A stretch of 47,594 nt of DNA. Origin: Duganella radicis. GTDB lineage: Bacteria > Pseudomonadota > Gammaproteobacteria > Burkholderiales > Burkholderiaceae_D. Under the pieces are notes generated by a model that was not told where the DNA came from, did not search any database, and saw only the letters and a program-made list of their open reading frames with translations. Where the stretch lies: assembly GCF_009720825.1 (NCBI RefSeq), contig NZ_WNKY01000047.1:1-47594 (forward strand). Direction: 5' to 3'. Positions 1-6,330 of the stretch are shown here, one piece after another; the first letter of the stretch is position 1, and each line of letters begins with the position of its first letter. Both the position numbers and the translations under genes were made by a program.

Positions 1-2
1 GC

Positions 3-1139
3 CCGCGCGGCGCGCTGGTCATCATCGGCGGCGGCCTGCGCCCCGACAACGACGCCGTCTGGCAACGCATCGTGCAGCTGGCCGGCGGCAAGGGCGCGCG
101 CATCGCCGTGTTCGCCTCGGCGGCGGCCGACCCGGCGCCGGTGGCGGCCGCCATCGTCGACTACCTCAACCGCTACGGCGCCGACGCCTTCCAGGTGCCG
201 CTGGCGGTCAAGTTGGCCGACAGCGACTACCGCAAGGCCGCCGACGACCCCATGCTGGCCGACGCCGTGCGCGGCGCCGGCGGCGTGTTCTTTTCCGGCG
301 GCGACCAGGCCCGCATCACCCAGGCGCTGGTGCGCCCGGACGGCAGCCGCAGCGCCGTGCTGGACGCGGTGTGGGACGTCTATCGGCGGGGCGGGGTGGT
401 GGCCGGCAACAGCGCCGGCGCGGCCGTCATGAGCAGCACCATGTTCTACGCGCCCAAGACCGTGTTCGCCACCCTGCGCGGCGGCGTGCGCGAGGGCGAG
501 GAAATCGCCCCCGGCCTCGGCTTCATCGGCGACGACGTCTTCGTCGACCAGCATTTCCTGGTGCGCGGCCGCTTCGCCCGCATGATCCCGGCCATGCTGG
601 CCAAGGGCTACAAATACGGCCTGGGCATCGACGAGAACACCGCCATGGTGGTCGATCCGCGGCGGCGGGTGGAAATCGTCGGCAGCAAGGGCGCGCTGCT
701 GGTCGACCTGACGCGCGCCAGCACCGACAGCGCACACCCCGGCTTCAACGTCAGCAACGCCGTGATCAGCTACCTCGACCGCGGCGACCTGTACGACCTG
801 GCCACCCACACCTTCACGCCGTCCGAGGCCAAGGCCGGCGGCAAGCTGGCGGCGCGCCGCGACCTGACCGCCGAGCCGGTATTCTCGCCCGACATCCTCG
901 GGCGCGGCGCGCTGGTGCAGCTGATGGAAAACCTGATGAACAACCGCCGCAGCGAGGCGATCGGCATCGCCACCAGCGGCCGCAACACGACCTTGCCGGA
1001 GCTGGGCTTCCAGTTCACCCTGAGCAAGACGGGCGACAGCGTCGGCTACGCGTCGATCGCGCCGCAGAGTTTCTCGATTCTGCGCATGCGGCTCGATATC
1101 CGGCCGCTCGACATCGGCCAGTCGCTGACGCCGAAATAA
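3..1139 (+). CDS. Cyanophycinase-like peptidase (family S51), 5' end missing
   Basis: The reading frame is open from the first bases of the window, so the true start lies outside. The N-terminal part reads ALVIIGGGLRP, the nucleotide-fold-like first strand typical of S51 peptidases. The nucleophile motif GNSAGA (around nt 405-422) is the G-x-S-A-G-A box of cyanophycinase and of peptidase E relatives. Known family members hydrolyse multi-L-arginyl-poly-aspartate to beta-Asp-Arg dipeptides; some are secreted and extended. About 378 residues are visible, longer than intracellular cyanophycinases of about 270 aa, which fits the extended or exported subgroup. No cyanophycin synthetase gene is in the window. 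It is followed by a 32-bp perfect palindrome that probably ends transcription. The family is fairly certain; the substrate is inferred. Confidence 0.85.
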   Translation, partial: PRGALVIIGGGLRPDNDAVWQRIVQLAGGKGARIAVFASAAADPAPVAAAIVDYLNRYGADAFQVPLAVKLADSDYRKAADDPMLADAVRGAGGVFFSGGDQARITQALVRPDGSRSAVLDAVWDVYRRGGVVAGNSAGAAVMSSTMFYAPKTVFATLRGGVREGEEIAPGLGFIGDDVFVDQHFLVRGRFARMIPAMLAKGYKYGLGIDENTAMVVDPRRRVEIVGSKGALLVDLTRASTDSAHPGFNVSNAVISYLDRGDLYDLATHTFTPSEAKAGGKLAARRDLTAEPVFSPDILGRGALVQLMENLMNNRRSEAIGIATSGRNTTLPELGFQFTLSKTGDSVGYASIAPQSFSILRMRLDIRPLDIGQSLTPK

Positions 1140-1142
1140 GCG

Positions 1143-1174
1143 AAGGCATGCCGGCCCGCGGGCCGGCATGCCTT
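1143..1174. terminator. 32-bp perfect palindrome between convergent genes
   Basis: The two 16-nt arms (AAGGCATGCCGGCCCG and its reverse complement) meet with no unpaired loop base. It lies between the plus-strand cyanophycinase stop and the end of the minus-strand repeat protein at 1215, the usual place for a bidirectional terminator. There is no long T tract, so it may act as a structure-only terminator or as a protein-binding palindrome. Confidence 0.55.
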
Positions 1175-1214
1175 GGTTCGCGGCCGCCGGGAAGGGACGC
1201 CGCAAGCGTTGCCG

Positions 1215-2963
1215 TCAGGCCGCCGCAGCGGCTTTCGGCAGGTCGGCGGTGCCCGGCTTGCCGATGGTGCCGTCCTTGAGGGCGGCGTCGTAGTCCTTGG
1301 CGCTGAGCAGGCCGTCATGCTCGGGACGGATGGCGGTCTCGATCTTCTTGAACAGCTCGGCGTTATTGTCCATCATCTTCTGGGCGGCGGCCTGGACATC
1401 CGGCGGCACCTGGATGGTTTTGCCGTTCGGCAGGGTGCAGTAGCCGGTCTCGGCCATCTGCTGGAGCTGCTTGACGCTCATCAGACCGATCTTGTTATCC
1501 TGCTGGAAGCTCTGGATGGACTTGGCGGCGTCGGCGGCCGACGGCAGGTTGGCGCCAGTGCCGCCGGTGCTGCCCGTGTTGCCGGTGGTGCCAGTGCTGC
1601 CCGTGTTGCCGGTCTTGCCGCCGCCGTTGTTGTCGAGGTTGATGGTGATTTGCGTCGCCTTCGGCAGGTCGGCGGTGCCCGGCTTGCCGATGGTGCCGTC
1701 CTTGAGGGCGGCGTCGTAGTCCTTGGCGCTGAGCAGGCCGTCATGCTCGGGACGGATGGCGGTCTCGATCTTCTTGAACAGCTCGGCGTTATTGTCCATC
1801 ATCTTCTGGGCGGCGGCCTGGACCTCCGGCGGTACCTGGATGGTCTTGCCGTTCGGCAGGGTGCAATAGCCGGTGTCGGCCATCTGCTGGAGCTGCTTGA
1901 CGCTCATCAGATCGATCTTGTTATCCTGCTGGAAGCTCTGGATCGACTTGGCGGCGTCGGCCGCCGACGGCAGGTTGGCGCCGGTGTCGAGCGGCAGCGA
2001 CAGCGACAGCGATGGATCGGACGAGGCCTTGTGATGGTGGTGGTGGCCGTGCGCGGGCGACGCGTCCAGTCCGCCATCCTTGATCAGGCGGTTGACATCG
2101 GCCGCGCTCAGCAGGCCGTCCGGCTCGCGGCGGATGGCGGTTTCCAGTTTCTTGAACAGCTCGCCATTATTGTCCATCATCTTCTGCGCGGCGGCCTGGA
2201 CATTCGGTGGCACCTGGATGGTTTTACCGTTGGGCATGGTGCAGTAGCCGGTGTCGGCCATCTGCTTGACCTGGTCGGCGCTCAGCAGCTTGAGATGGTT
2301 ATCCTGCTGGAAGCCCTGGATGGTCTTGGCGGCGTTGTATTCGGTCGGGCGGTTGCTGGAGATGGTGCCGTCCATCACGAACTTGAGGAAGGCGCGCGGG
2401 TCCAGGCCCAGATCCTTGGGCAGGTCGGCGGTGCCCGGCTTGCCGATGCTGCCATCCTTCAGCGCGGCGTCATAGTCCTTGGCGCTGAGCAGGCCGTCGT
2501 GCTCGGGGCGGATGGCGGTTTCCAGTTTCTTGAACAGCTCGCCGTTGTTGGCCATCATCTTCTGGGCGGCGGCCTGCACGTCCGGCGGCACCTGAATGGT
2601 TTTGCCGCCGGGCAGGGTGCAGTAGCCGGTGTCGGCCATCTGCTTGACTTGCTCGCTGCTCAGCAGGTTGATGCCGTTCTGCTTCTGGAAATCGCGGATG
2701 CCCTTGGCGGCGTCCGAGGCGGCCGGCAGGTTGTCGCCGGAACCGCCGAGCAGGCCGAGGGCCTTGAGCAGGGTGGATGTCGACAGGTTGTCGGCGCCGT
2801 TGCCCGGCGCGCCGGTTTTGCCGCCGTCATCGATGTCCTCGTCGTTGGTGTCGAGGTCGATGCTCAGCCCGTTCCCCGTGGTGGAGATGTGGAGCTCGGT
2901 TTGCGGCGGGCTGAAGATGTTGATGGTCAGACCGTTGTTGGGATTACTATTTACACTGCTCAT
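1215..2963 (-). CDS. Four-repeat secreted-type protein, HrpK/HrpF/NolX-like modules (582 aa)
   Basis: The start is ATG at 2963, preceded by GGAG at good spacing; an upstream in-frame TTG is ignored. The N terminus (MSSVNSNPNNGLTINIFSPP) has no Sec signal and is Ser/Asn/Pro rich, as in type III substrates. Four copies of a module of about 95 aa follow. Each has FQ(K/Q)xN, QMAxTGYCT, IQVPPxVQAAAQKMM, a FKKxETAI segment and DGLLSA(K/A)D, an acidic loop like those in HrpK/HrpF/NolX-type type III proteins (a resemblance from memory, moderate confidence). Each module has one Cys. A Gly/Thr-rich linker separates modules 3 and 4, and a His-rich stretch (HGHHHHHK) separates modules 2 and 3. A perfect hrp box lies upstream. 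The role is probably a secreted or translocator-accessory protein; the exact function is unknown. Confidence 0.75.
   Translation of the reverse strand: MSSVNSNPNNGLTINIFSPPQTELHISTTGNGLSIDLDTNDEDIDDGGKTGAPGNGADNLSTSTLLKALGLLGGSGDNLPAASDAAKGIRDFQKQNGINLLSSEQVKQMADTGYCTLPGGKTIQVPPDVQAAAQKMMANNGELFKKLETAIRPEHDGLLSAKDYDAALKDGSIGKPGTADLPKDLGLDPRAFLKFVMDGTISSNRPTEYNAAKTIQGFQQDNHLKLLSADQVKQMADTGYCTMPNGKTIQVPPNVQAAAQKMMDNNGELFKKLETAIRREPDGLLSAADVNRLIKDGGLDASPAHGHHHHHKASSDPSLSLSLPLDTGANLPSAADAAKSIQSFQQDNKIDLMSVKQLQQMADTGYCTLPNGKTIQVPPEVQAAAQKMMDNNAELFKKIETAIRPEHDGLLSAKDYDAALKDGTIGKPGTADLPKATQITINLDNNGGGKTGNTGSTGTTGNTGSTGGTGANLPSAADAAKSIQSFQQDNKIGLMSVKQLQQMAETGYCTLPNGKTIQVPPDVQAAAQKMMDNNAELFKKIETAIRPEHDGLLSAKDYDAALKDGTIGKPGTADLPKAAAAA
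1235..1556 (-). repeat. Direct repeat copy encoding module 4
   Basis: This 322-bp segment matches 1661-1982 at an exact offset of 426 bp (142 codons), with about eight differences counted by eye. It encodes the C-terminal module of the repeat protein. The near-identity shows a recent in-frame duplication of module plus linker. Confidence 0.9.
1661..1982 (-). repeat. Direct repeat copy encoding module 3
   Basis: Partner of 1235-1556 at 426-bp offset. The more distant modules 2 and 1 (GYC codons near 2240 and 2618) are spaced by 378 bp and have diverged further, so the duplication of modules 3 and 4 is the youngest event. Confidence 0.9.
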
Positions 2964-2984
2964 GGCATTCTCCAATATCCGATA

Positions 2985-3014
2985 TTGATCACATTCCGCG
3001 CCTGAGCGAGGAAC
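2985..3014 (-). promoter_or_regulatory. Conserved leader element, copy 1
   Basis: This 30-nt segment between the hrp box (3040-3068) and the start at 2963 is 29/30 identical to 4041-4070, upstream of the paralogous one-repeat gene. On the gene strand it begins GTTCCTCGC and ends GTGATCAA. It would be in the 5' untranslated region of the HrpL transcript. It may be a duplicated leader relic or an mRNA element. Confidence 0.6.
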
Positions 3015-3039
3015 AGTTTGAGTTTGAATTGACTCGATC

Positions 3040-3068
3040 TATGTGGTCGGGGCCGGCGCGCGGGTTCC
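3040..3068 (-). promoter_or_regulatory. hrp box (HrpL sigma promoter) for the four-repeat gene
   Basis: On the minus strand it reads GGAACC-N16-CCACATA, a full match to the published HrpL consensus GGAACC-N15/16-CCACNNA. It ends about 77 nt before the ATG at 2963, a usual distance. Confidence 0.85.
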
Positions 3069-3093
3069 ATGCGCGCCGCACCCGGCCTGGACA

Positions 3094-4020
3094 TCAAATG
3101 TTTTCCAGCGCGGCGTCGCGTCCCTTTTTTTCCAGCTTTTGCTGGGCCTTCAGATAGTCCACCTGGCTGCTGGCCCAGTTGGTCGCGTCCATGTCGGCCA
3201 TCGCGGTTTCCGAGCCCTCGCGCGCCGCCGTCTGCATGCTGTCGGGATGGCCCGAGCCGCCCGGCGCGTGCGATGGCGGCGGGGTCGTCGAGGACGAACC
3301 GGGCACGCTGCGCCCCGAGTTGGGCGCGCCACCGCTGCCGTTGCCGACGCCGCCGGCATCGCCCGGCTGCTGGCCGACGCCGGCCTCTTCCGTCACGGAT
3401 GGCGCGATGGCGCGATGACCGTGGTGGTGGTGATGGTGGTGGTGATGATGATGGTGGTGCGCCGGCTCGCCGGCCTGCGGCGCGCCGGCGCCGTGCTGGC
3501 CGATGCTGCCATGGCGCAGGGCGGCGTCGTAGTCGGCCGCGCTCAGCAAGCCATCGGGGGTGGCGCGGATGGCGGTCTCCAGTTTCTTGAACAGCTCGCC
3601 GTTATTGGCCATCATCCTCTTGGCGGCGGCCTGCACATCCGGCGGCACCAGCTTGATTTTCCCGTCGGCCATGGTGCAGTAGCCGGTGTCGGCCATCTGC
3701 TTGATCTGGTCGATGCTAAGCAGCTTGATGCCGTTCAGTTTCTGGAAGTCGCGGATGCAGCGGGCGGCGTCCGCCGCCGATGGCAGCGCGTCGCCGGCCT
3801 CGCCGAGCAGGTATTTCAGGCAGGCCTTGAGCCAGCCCGGCACCGGCAGGCGGTCGATCGCGCCGCCATGGTTGGCATGTTGCGGACAGCCGTCGTCGAT
3901 GCCGCTGTCGTGCGGGTGATGGTCGCCGACTGCCGTCGGCCCGGCGGCGTGGTGCCCGGCCGGCGGTGTCGGGTAGATGTTGATGGTCAGGTGGTGCGGG
4001 CTACTATTTTCACAATGCAT
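3094..4020 (-). CDS. One-repeat, His-rich paralogue with C-terminal small-protein module (308 aa)
   Basis: The start ATG at 4020 follows GGAG-CACGCC. The N terminus (NSSPHHLTINIYPTPP) parallels the four-repeat protein (NSNPNNGLTINIFSPP), suggesting a shared secretion signal. One repeat module lies near residues 86-180 (QMADTGYCT, VPPDVQAAAKRMM, FKKLETAI, DGLLSAADYDAAL). It is followed by 13 consecutive His plus Gly-His, then a Pro/Ser/Gly-rich linker. The last 48 residues (from about SMQTAAREGSE to AALENI) are nearly the same as the separately encoded 58-aa protein at 4593-4769. It is therefore a composite of both protein families here. There is no hrp box directly upstream; it probably reads through from the 51-aa gene 57 nt away. 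Function unknown, probably a type III secreted or apparatus-linked protein. Confidence 0.75.
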   Translation of the reverse strand: MHCENSSPHHLTINIYPTPPAGHHAAGPTAVGDHHPHDSGIDDGCPQHANHGGAIDRLPVPGWLKACLKYLLGEAGDALPSAADAARCIRDFQKLNGIKLLSIDQIKQMADTGYCTMADGKIKLVPPDVQAAAKRMMANNGELFKKLETAIRATPDGLLSAADYDAALRHGSIGQHGAGAPQAGEPAHHHHHHHHHHHHHGHRAIAPSVTEEAGVGQQPGDAGGVGNGSGGAPNSGRSVPGSSSTTPPPSHAPGGSGHPDSMQTAAREGSETAMADMDATNWASSQVDYLKAQQKLEKKGRDAALENI

Positions 4021-4040
4021 GGCGTGCTCCGGTATGCAGG

Positions 4041-4070
4041 TTGATCACATTCCGCGCCTGGGCGAGGAAC
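4041..4070 (-). promoter_or_regulatory. Conserved leader element, copy 2
   Basis: It is 29/30 identical to 2985-3014. Here it fills most of the 57-nt gap between the 51-aa gene and the 308-aa gene, and no hrp box accompanies it. The leader was copied with the gene while the promoter was not retained, or its sequence has a role of its own. Confidence 0.6.
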
Positions 4071-4077
4071 CGTGGCG

Positions 4078-4233
4078 TTAGGTCGACGACTGGGCGGCGT
4101 CCTCGGCCTTTTTCATCAGTTTGAAGAACAGCTTGGCCATGTCGACCTGGTCCGACGCCTGGTCGACGCCCTCCATGGTGGCCACGGCGTTGTTGGCGCC
4201 GTCGGTGCTGGCTTGCTTGATTGAGTTGGACAT
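4078..4233 (-). CDS. Small acidic/helical protein, 51 aa
   Basis: I chose ATG at 4233 (MSNSIKQ) because GGGAGG precedes it by four bases; the longer frame lacks a site. The C-terminal 32 residues align without gaps to the 58-aa protein at 4593-4769 and to the tail of the 308-aa protein, sharing ASxxVDxxK and KLxKKxxDAA (13 of 32 identical by eye). It is one predicted amphipathic helix after a polar N terminus, without Cys or signal peptide. Size and context are compatible with a needle/pilus-like or chaperoned type III component, but I do not recognise the family. It lies between the 68-aa gene and the 308-aa gene on the same strand. Confidence 0.65.
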   Translation of the reverse strand: MSNSIKQASTDGANNAVATMEGVDQASDQVDMAKLFFKLMKKAEDAAQSST

Positions 4234-4296
4234 CTGGCCTCCCAATAACTCAGGTGAATCGGCGGACGCCGCGGCGGGCGGCGTCCCGGACAAAAA

Positions 4297-4503
4297 TCAT
4301 TGCTGGTCGTTGATGGACTTCGCCATGGAATGGAAAATCTTCAAACGGCCCAGCGTCTGCGACTGCTGCGCGACCCACAACTGGAACGCCATGGCGTCCT
4401 GCGCGCTCGCTTGCGCCGCAGACACCATCGGATTGGGCGGACCCGAGGCGGTGCCGCCGGGTTGCTGTTGCGCGGGGATCAGGTTTTGCTGGTAGGTGGC
4501 CAT
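4297..4503 (-). CDS. Small Gln/Ala-rich protein, 68 aa
   Basis: ATG at 4503 (MATYQQNL) follows GGAGG at suitable spacing. The N-terminal half is Gln/Pro/Gly rich (disordered), while the C-terminal half (QDAMAFQLWVAQQSQTLGR...) looks helical. No known family is recognised. It lies 63 nt upstream of the 51-aa gene and just after a strong terminator hairpin at 4530-4559. It would thus be expressed by read-through from the hrp box at 4856-4884, at a lower level than the 58-aa gene. Small size, lack of a Sec signal and neighbours suggest a type III-associated protein. Confidence 0.6.
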   Translation of the reverse strand: MATYQQNLIPAQQQPGGTASGPPNPMVSAAQASAQDAMAFQLWVAQQSQTLGRLKIFHSMAKSINDQQ

Positions 4504-4529
4504 GCGGTTTCCTCCGATAGAGCCTGGAT

Positions 4530-4559
4530 AAAAAAAAGGGGGCATCTTGGAATGCCCCC
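4530..4559 (-). terminator. Rho-independent terminator after the 58-aa gene
   Basis: On the minus strand there is an 8-bp stem (GGGGGCAT/ATGCCCCC) with a 6-nt loop, followed by eight T. It sits between the 58-aa and 68-aa genes and would make the first gene of the transcript much more abundant than those downstream, as for pilin or needle subunits. Confidence 0.9.
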
Positions 4560-4592
4560 GCAGGATCAGACTTGAACGGTCAAGCCGACGCG

Positions 4593-4769
4593 TTAGATGT
4601 TTTCCAGCGCGGCGTCACGGCCTTTCTTTTCCAGCTTCTGCTGGGCCTTCAGATAGTCGACCGCGCTGCTGGCCTTGTTGGTTGCGTCCATGTCGTCCAT
4701 GGCGCTTTCCGAGCCTTTGGTGGCGCCGTCTTGCATCGACGATGGGCGAGAGGTAATTGCACCTGCCAT
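4593..4769 (-). CDS. Small protein, 58 aa, HrpL-type promoter; same module as the 308-aa tail
   Basis: ATG at 4769 follows AGGAGA by seven bases. The product starts MAGAITSRPSSMQDG and ends in a charged helix (AQQKLEKKGRDAALENI). From ASSxVDYLK onward it is practically identical to the C terminus of the 308-aa protein, and it is related to the 51-aa protein. It has no signal peptide, no Cys and a single long helix. An hrp-box-like promoter lies 87 nt upstream and a strong terminator follows, giving a short abundant monocistronic mRNA. That pattern fits a polymerising subunit (needle/pilus-like) or a secreted helper, but this is inference. Confidence 0.75.
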   Translation of the reverse strand: MAGAITSRPSSMQDGATKGSESAMDDMDATNKASSAVDYLKAQQKLEKKGRDAALENI

Positions 4770-4855
4770 AATAATCTCCTTTGGATAAGTCAGTGGGTAG
4801 AAAGGTTAATCAGTAAGACCGTCCCGCAAGCAAACTTGTTCAAGGTGGTCGAACA

Positions 4856-4884
4856 TAGGTGGCGGCCCGCCGTCGAGAAGTTCC
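4856..4884 (-). promoter_or_regulatory. hrp box for the 58-aa gene
   Basis: On the minus strand GGAACT-N16-CCACCTA, one transition from the consensus GGAACC and otherwise complete. It ends 87 nt from the ATG at 4769. It lies in the 200-bp divergent region shared with the PilT-like gene, whose own promoter I could not define. Confidence 0.7.
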
Positions 4885-4969
4885 AAATTTTTTTTTGCCG
4901 GCGGCGCGCCTGTTCCTGCCCGGGGAGTTAGGCTATACTCGGACCGATTCCCCCAACGCCTGGTGCACC

Positions 4970-6061
4970 ATGTCCAACGACTTCTCCTTATCGCGCGACC
5001 TATTAGACGAACTGATCTCCCTGGTGAATTCCGGCCAGAGCTTCTCGGACATCCACCTGGAGCAGGACATGCCGATCATGATCAAGGCGCCGCGCGGCTG
5101 GCAGCAGGTCGGCACCGAGCCGGTCTCGCTGGAGGACATGGCGCCGGTGTTGACGGCGATCGACGAGGACTGGGAAGACAAGATCATCGAAAGCGCGATC
5201 GACCGCCCCTTCATCCTGACCGACTACCGGCTGCGCTGCAACGTGTTCCGCTCGTCGGGCGGGACCAAGGTCACGGTCTCGATCCGGCGCCTGCCGCTGC
5301 GCCCGATATCGCTGGAGAAGACCGGCCTGCCGCAATACGTGAAGACCATCCTGGAGGCCTCGCGCGGCATCATCCTGATCACCGGCCCGACCGGCTCGGG
5401 CAAGACCACCACCATCGCCTCGATGCTGGACCACATCAACGCCACCCGCAGCGCCCACATCGTCATGATCGAGGAGCCGATCGAGTACCAGTTGCAGCGC
5501 AAGCAGTCGATCATCTCGCAAAAGGAAGTGCCGACCGACACCGCCACCTTCTTCTCCGGCCTGCGCGAGGGCCTGCGCCAGAAGCCGGATGTGCTGATGG
5601 TGGGCGAGATCCGCGACTTCGACACCGCCGACACCGTGCTGCACGCCGGCGAGTCGGGCCACCTGGTGCTGGCCACCATGCACACCAACAGCGCGGTCAG
5701 CGCGATCACCAAGCTGCTGGGCTTTTTCCCGGCCGAGCAGCGCGAGCAGCGCGCGGCCGGGCTGGCCAAGTCGCTGCTGGGGGTCATCTTCCAGAGCCTG
5801 CTGCCCACCGAGCAGGGCGACGACGTGGTGCTGGCCCACGAGATGGTGTTCAACCACAACCAGCAGGTGGCGCCGTACATCGCCGACCTCGGCAAGATCC
5901 ATCTGATCGAGGATTTCATGCGCCGCAAGGAGGACAATATGTCGCGCGGCCTGAACGAGGTGCTGGCGCAACTGGTCGCGAAGAAGGCGGTGAGCGCCAA
6001 AGACGCCATGCGCACCGCCTATAACCGGCTGGAACTGCACGAGATGCTCAACAAGCGCTGA
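4970..6061 (+). CDS. pilT: PilT/PilU-like pilus retraction ATPase (363 aa)
   Basis: I chose ATG at 4970 (MSNDFSLSRD); the longer frame begins inside the promoter region. The N-terminal PAS-like domain is at about residues 1-100 and the RecA-like ATPase follows. Walker A is GPTGSGKT (139-146); the Asp box lies around MIEEPIEYQ; Walker B is LMVGEIRD; the His box is HLVLATMHTNSA. Length and motifs match PilT/PilU hexameric motors, which power type IV pilus retraction at the inner membrane. It stands alone, without the pilT-pilU-yggS context, inside a type III accessory region; a type IVb pilus operon begins about 41 kb away. Whether it serves that pilus or the main type IVa system is not known. 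Confidence 0.9.
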   Translation: MSNDFSLSRDLLDELISLVNSGQSFSDIHLEQDMPIMIKAPRGWQQVGTEPVSLEDMAPVLTAIDEDWEDKIIESAIDRPFILTDYRLRCNVFRSSGGTKVTVSIRRLPLRPISLEKTGLPQYVKTILEASRGIILITGPTGSGKTTTIASMLDHINATRSAHIVMIEEPIEYQLQRKQSIISQKEVPTDTATFFSGLREGLRQKPDVLMVGEIRDFDTADTVLHAGESGHLVLATMHTNSAVSAITKLLGFFPAEQREQRAAGLAKSLLGVIFQSLLPTEQGDDVVLAHEMVFNHNQQVAPYIADLGKIHLIEDFMRRKEDNMSRGLNEVLAQLVAKKAVSAKDAMRTAYNRLELHEMLNKR

Positions 6062-6069
6062 TCACCGGC

Positions 6070-6097
6070 GGAACCGGAACGGCCGTGGCGCCACCCA
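6070..6097 (+). promoter_or_regulatory. hrp box for a 36-aa peptide gene
   Basis: GGAACC-N15-CCACCCA, a complete consensus match. It starts 9 nt after the PilT-like stop codon and 68 nt before the ATG at 6165. No larger plus-strand gene lies before the terminator at 6306-6330, so the peptide gene is its only obvious target. Confidence 0.85.
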
Positions 6098-6164
6098 TGC
6101 TTGCCTCATCCCGCTCGCGGGCGGGGCTGGAGGTTTTGATCAACCAATCCGACTGGAGAATGCA

Positions 6165-6275
6165 ATGTTTGTTCAATTAGGCATGGCCCTGGGTTTTCTG
6201 CATCAGCTGAAGGAAGTGGCGCACGTCGCCAAGGAGATCAAGGACAATGTGTGTCCGGCGCTTGATCTGAAGTAA
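6165..6275 (+). CDS. 36-aa HrpL-controlled peptide
   Basis: ATG at 6165 follows GGAG by six bases. The local sequence GGAGAATGCAATG is almost the same as at two other hrp-linked genes (2963 and 8949). The product begins MFVQLGMALGFLHQL, a hydrophobic helix, then an amphipathic KEVAHVAKEIKDN stretch and one Cys near the end. It is too short for routine gene calling. The unit has its own perfect hrp box, ribosome site, stop and rho-independent terminator, about 230 nt in total. The role is unknown: a secreted peptide, a small membrane-associated regulator, or a type III component such as a needle cap. No homologue is recognised. Confidence 0.7.
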   Translation: MFVQLGMALGFLHQLKEVAHVAKEIKDNVCPALDLK

Positions 6276-6305
6276 GGACCGGCGGCGCTTGCGCCGCCCG
6301 GCCCG

Positions 6306-6330
6306 GGCGCCCTGCGGGGCGCCTTTTTTT
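6306..6330 (+). terminator. Rho-independent terminator after the 36-aa gene
   Basis: A 7-bp GC stem (GGCGCCC/GGGCGCC) with loop TGCG is followed by seven T. A second, loop-poor palindrome lies just before it at 6281-6298. It overlaps the end of the minus-strand cyclase gene. Confidence 0.9.

Noticed and set aside
4020..4110. hrp box directly before the 308-aa gene
   Set aside because: A GGAACC occurs here on the opposite strand, but no CCACNNA is at 15-16 nt in either orientation.
4800..4860. PIP box (TTCGN-N15-TTCGN) before the 58-aa gene
   Set aside because: TTCGA and TTTGC are spaced 14 nt and the second half mismatches; the hrp box match is far better.
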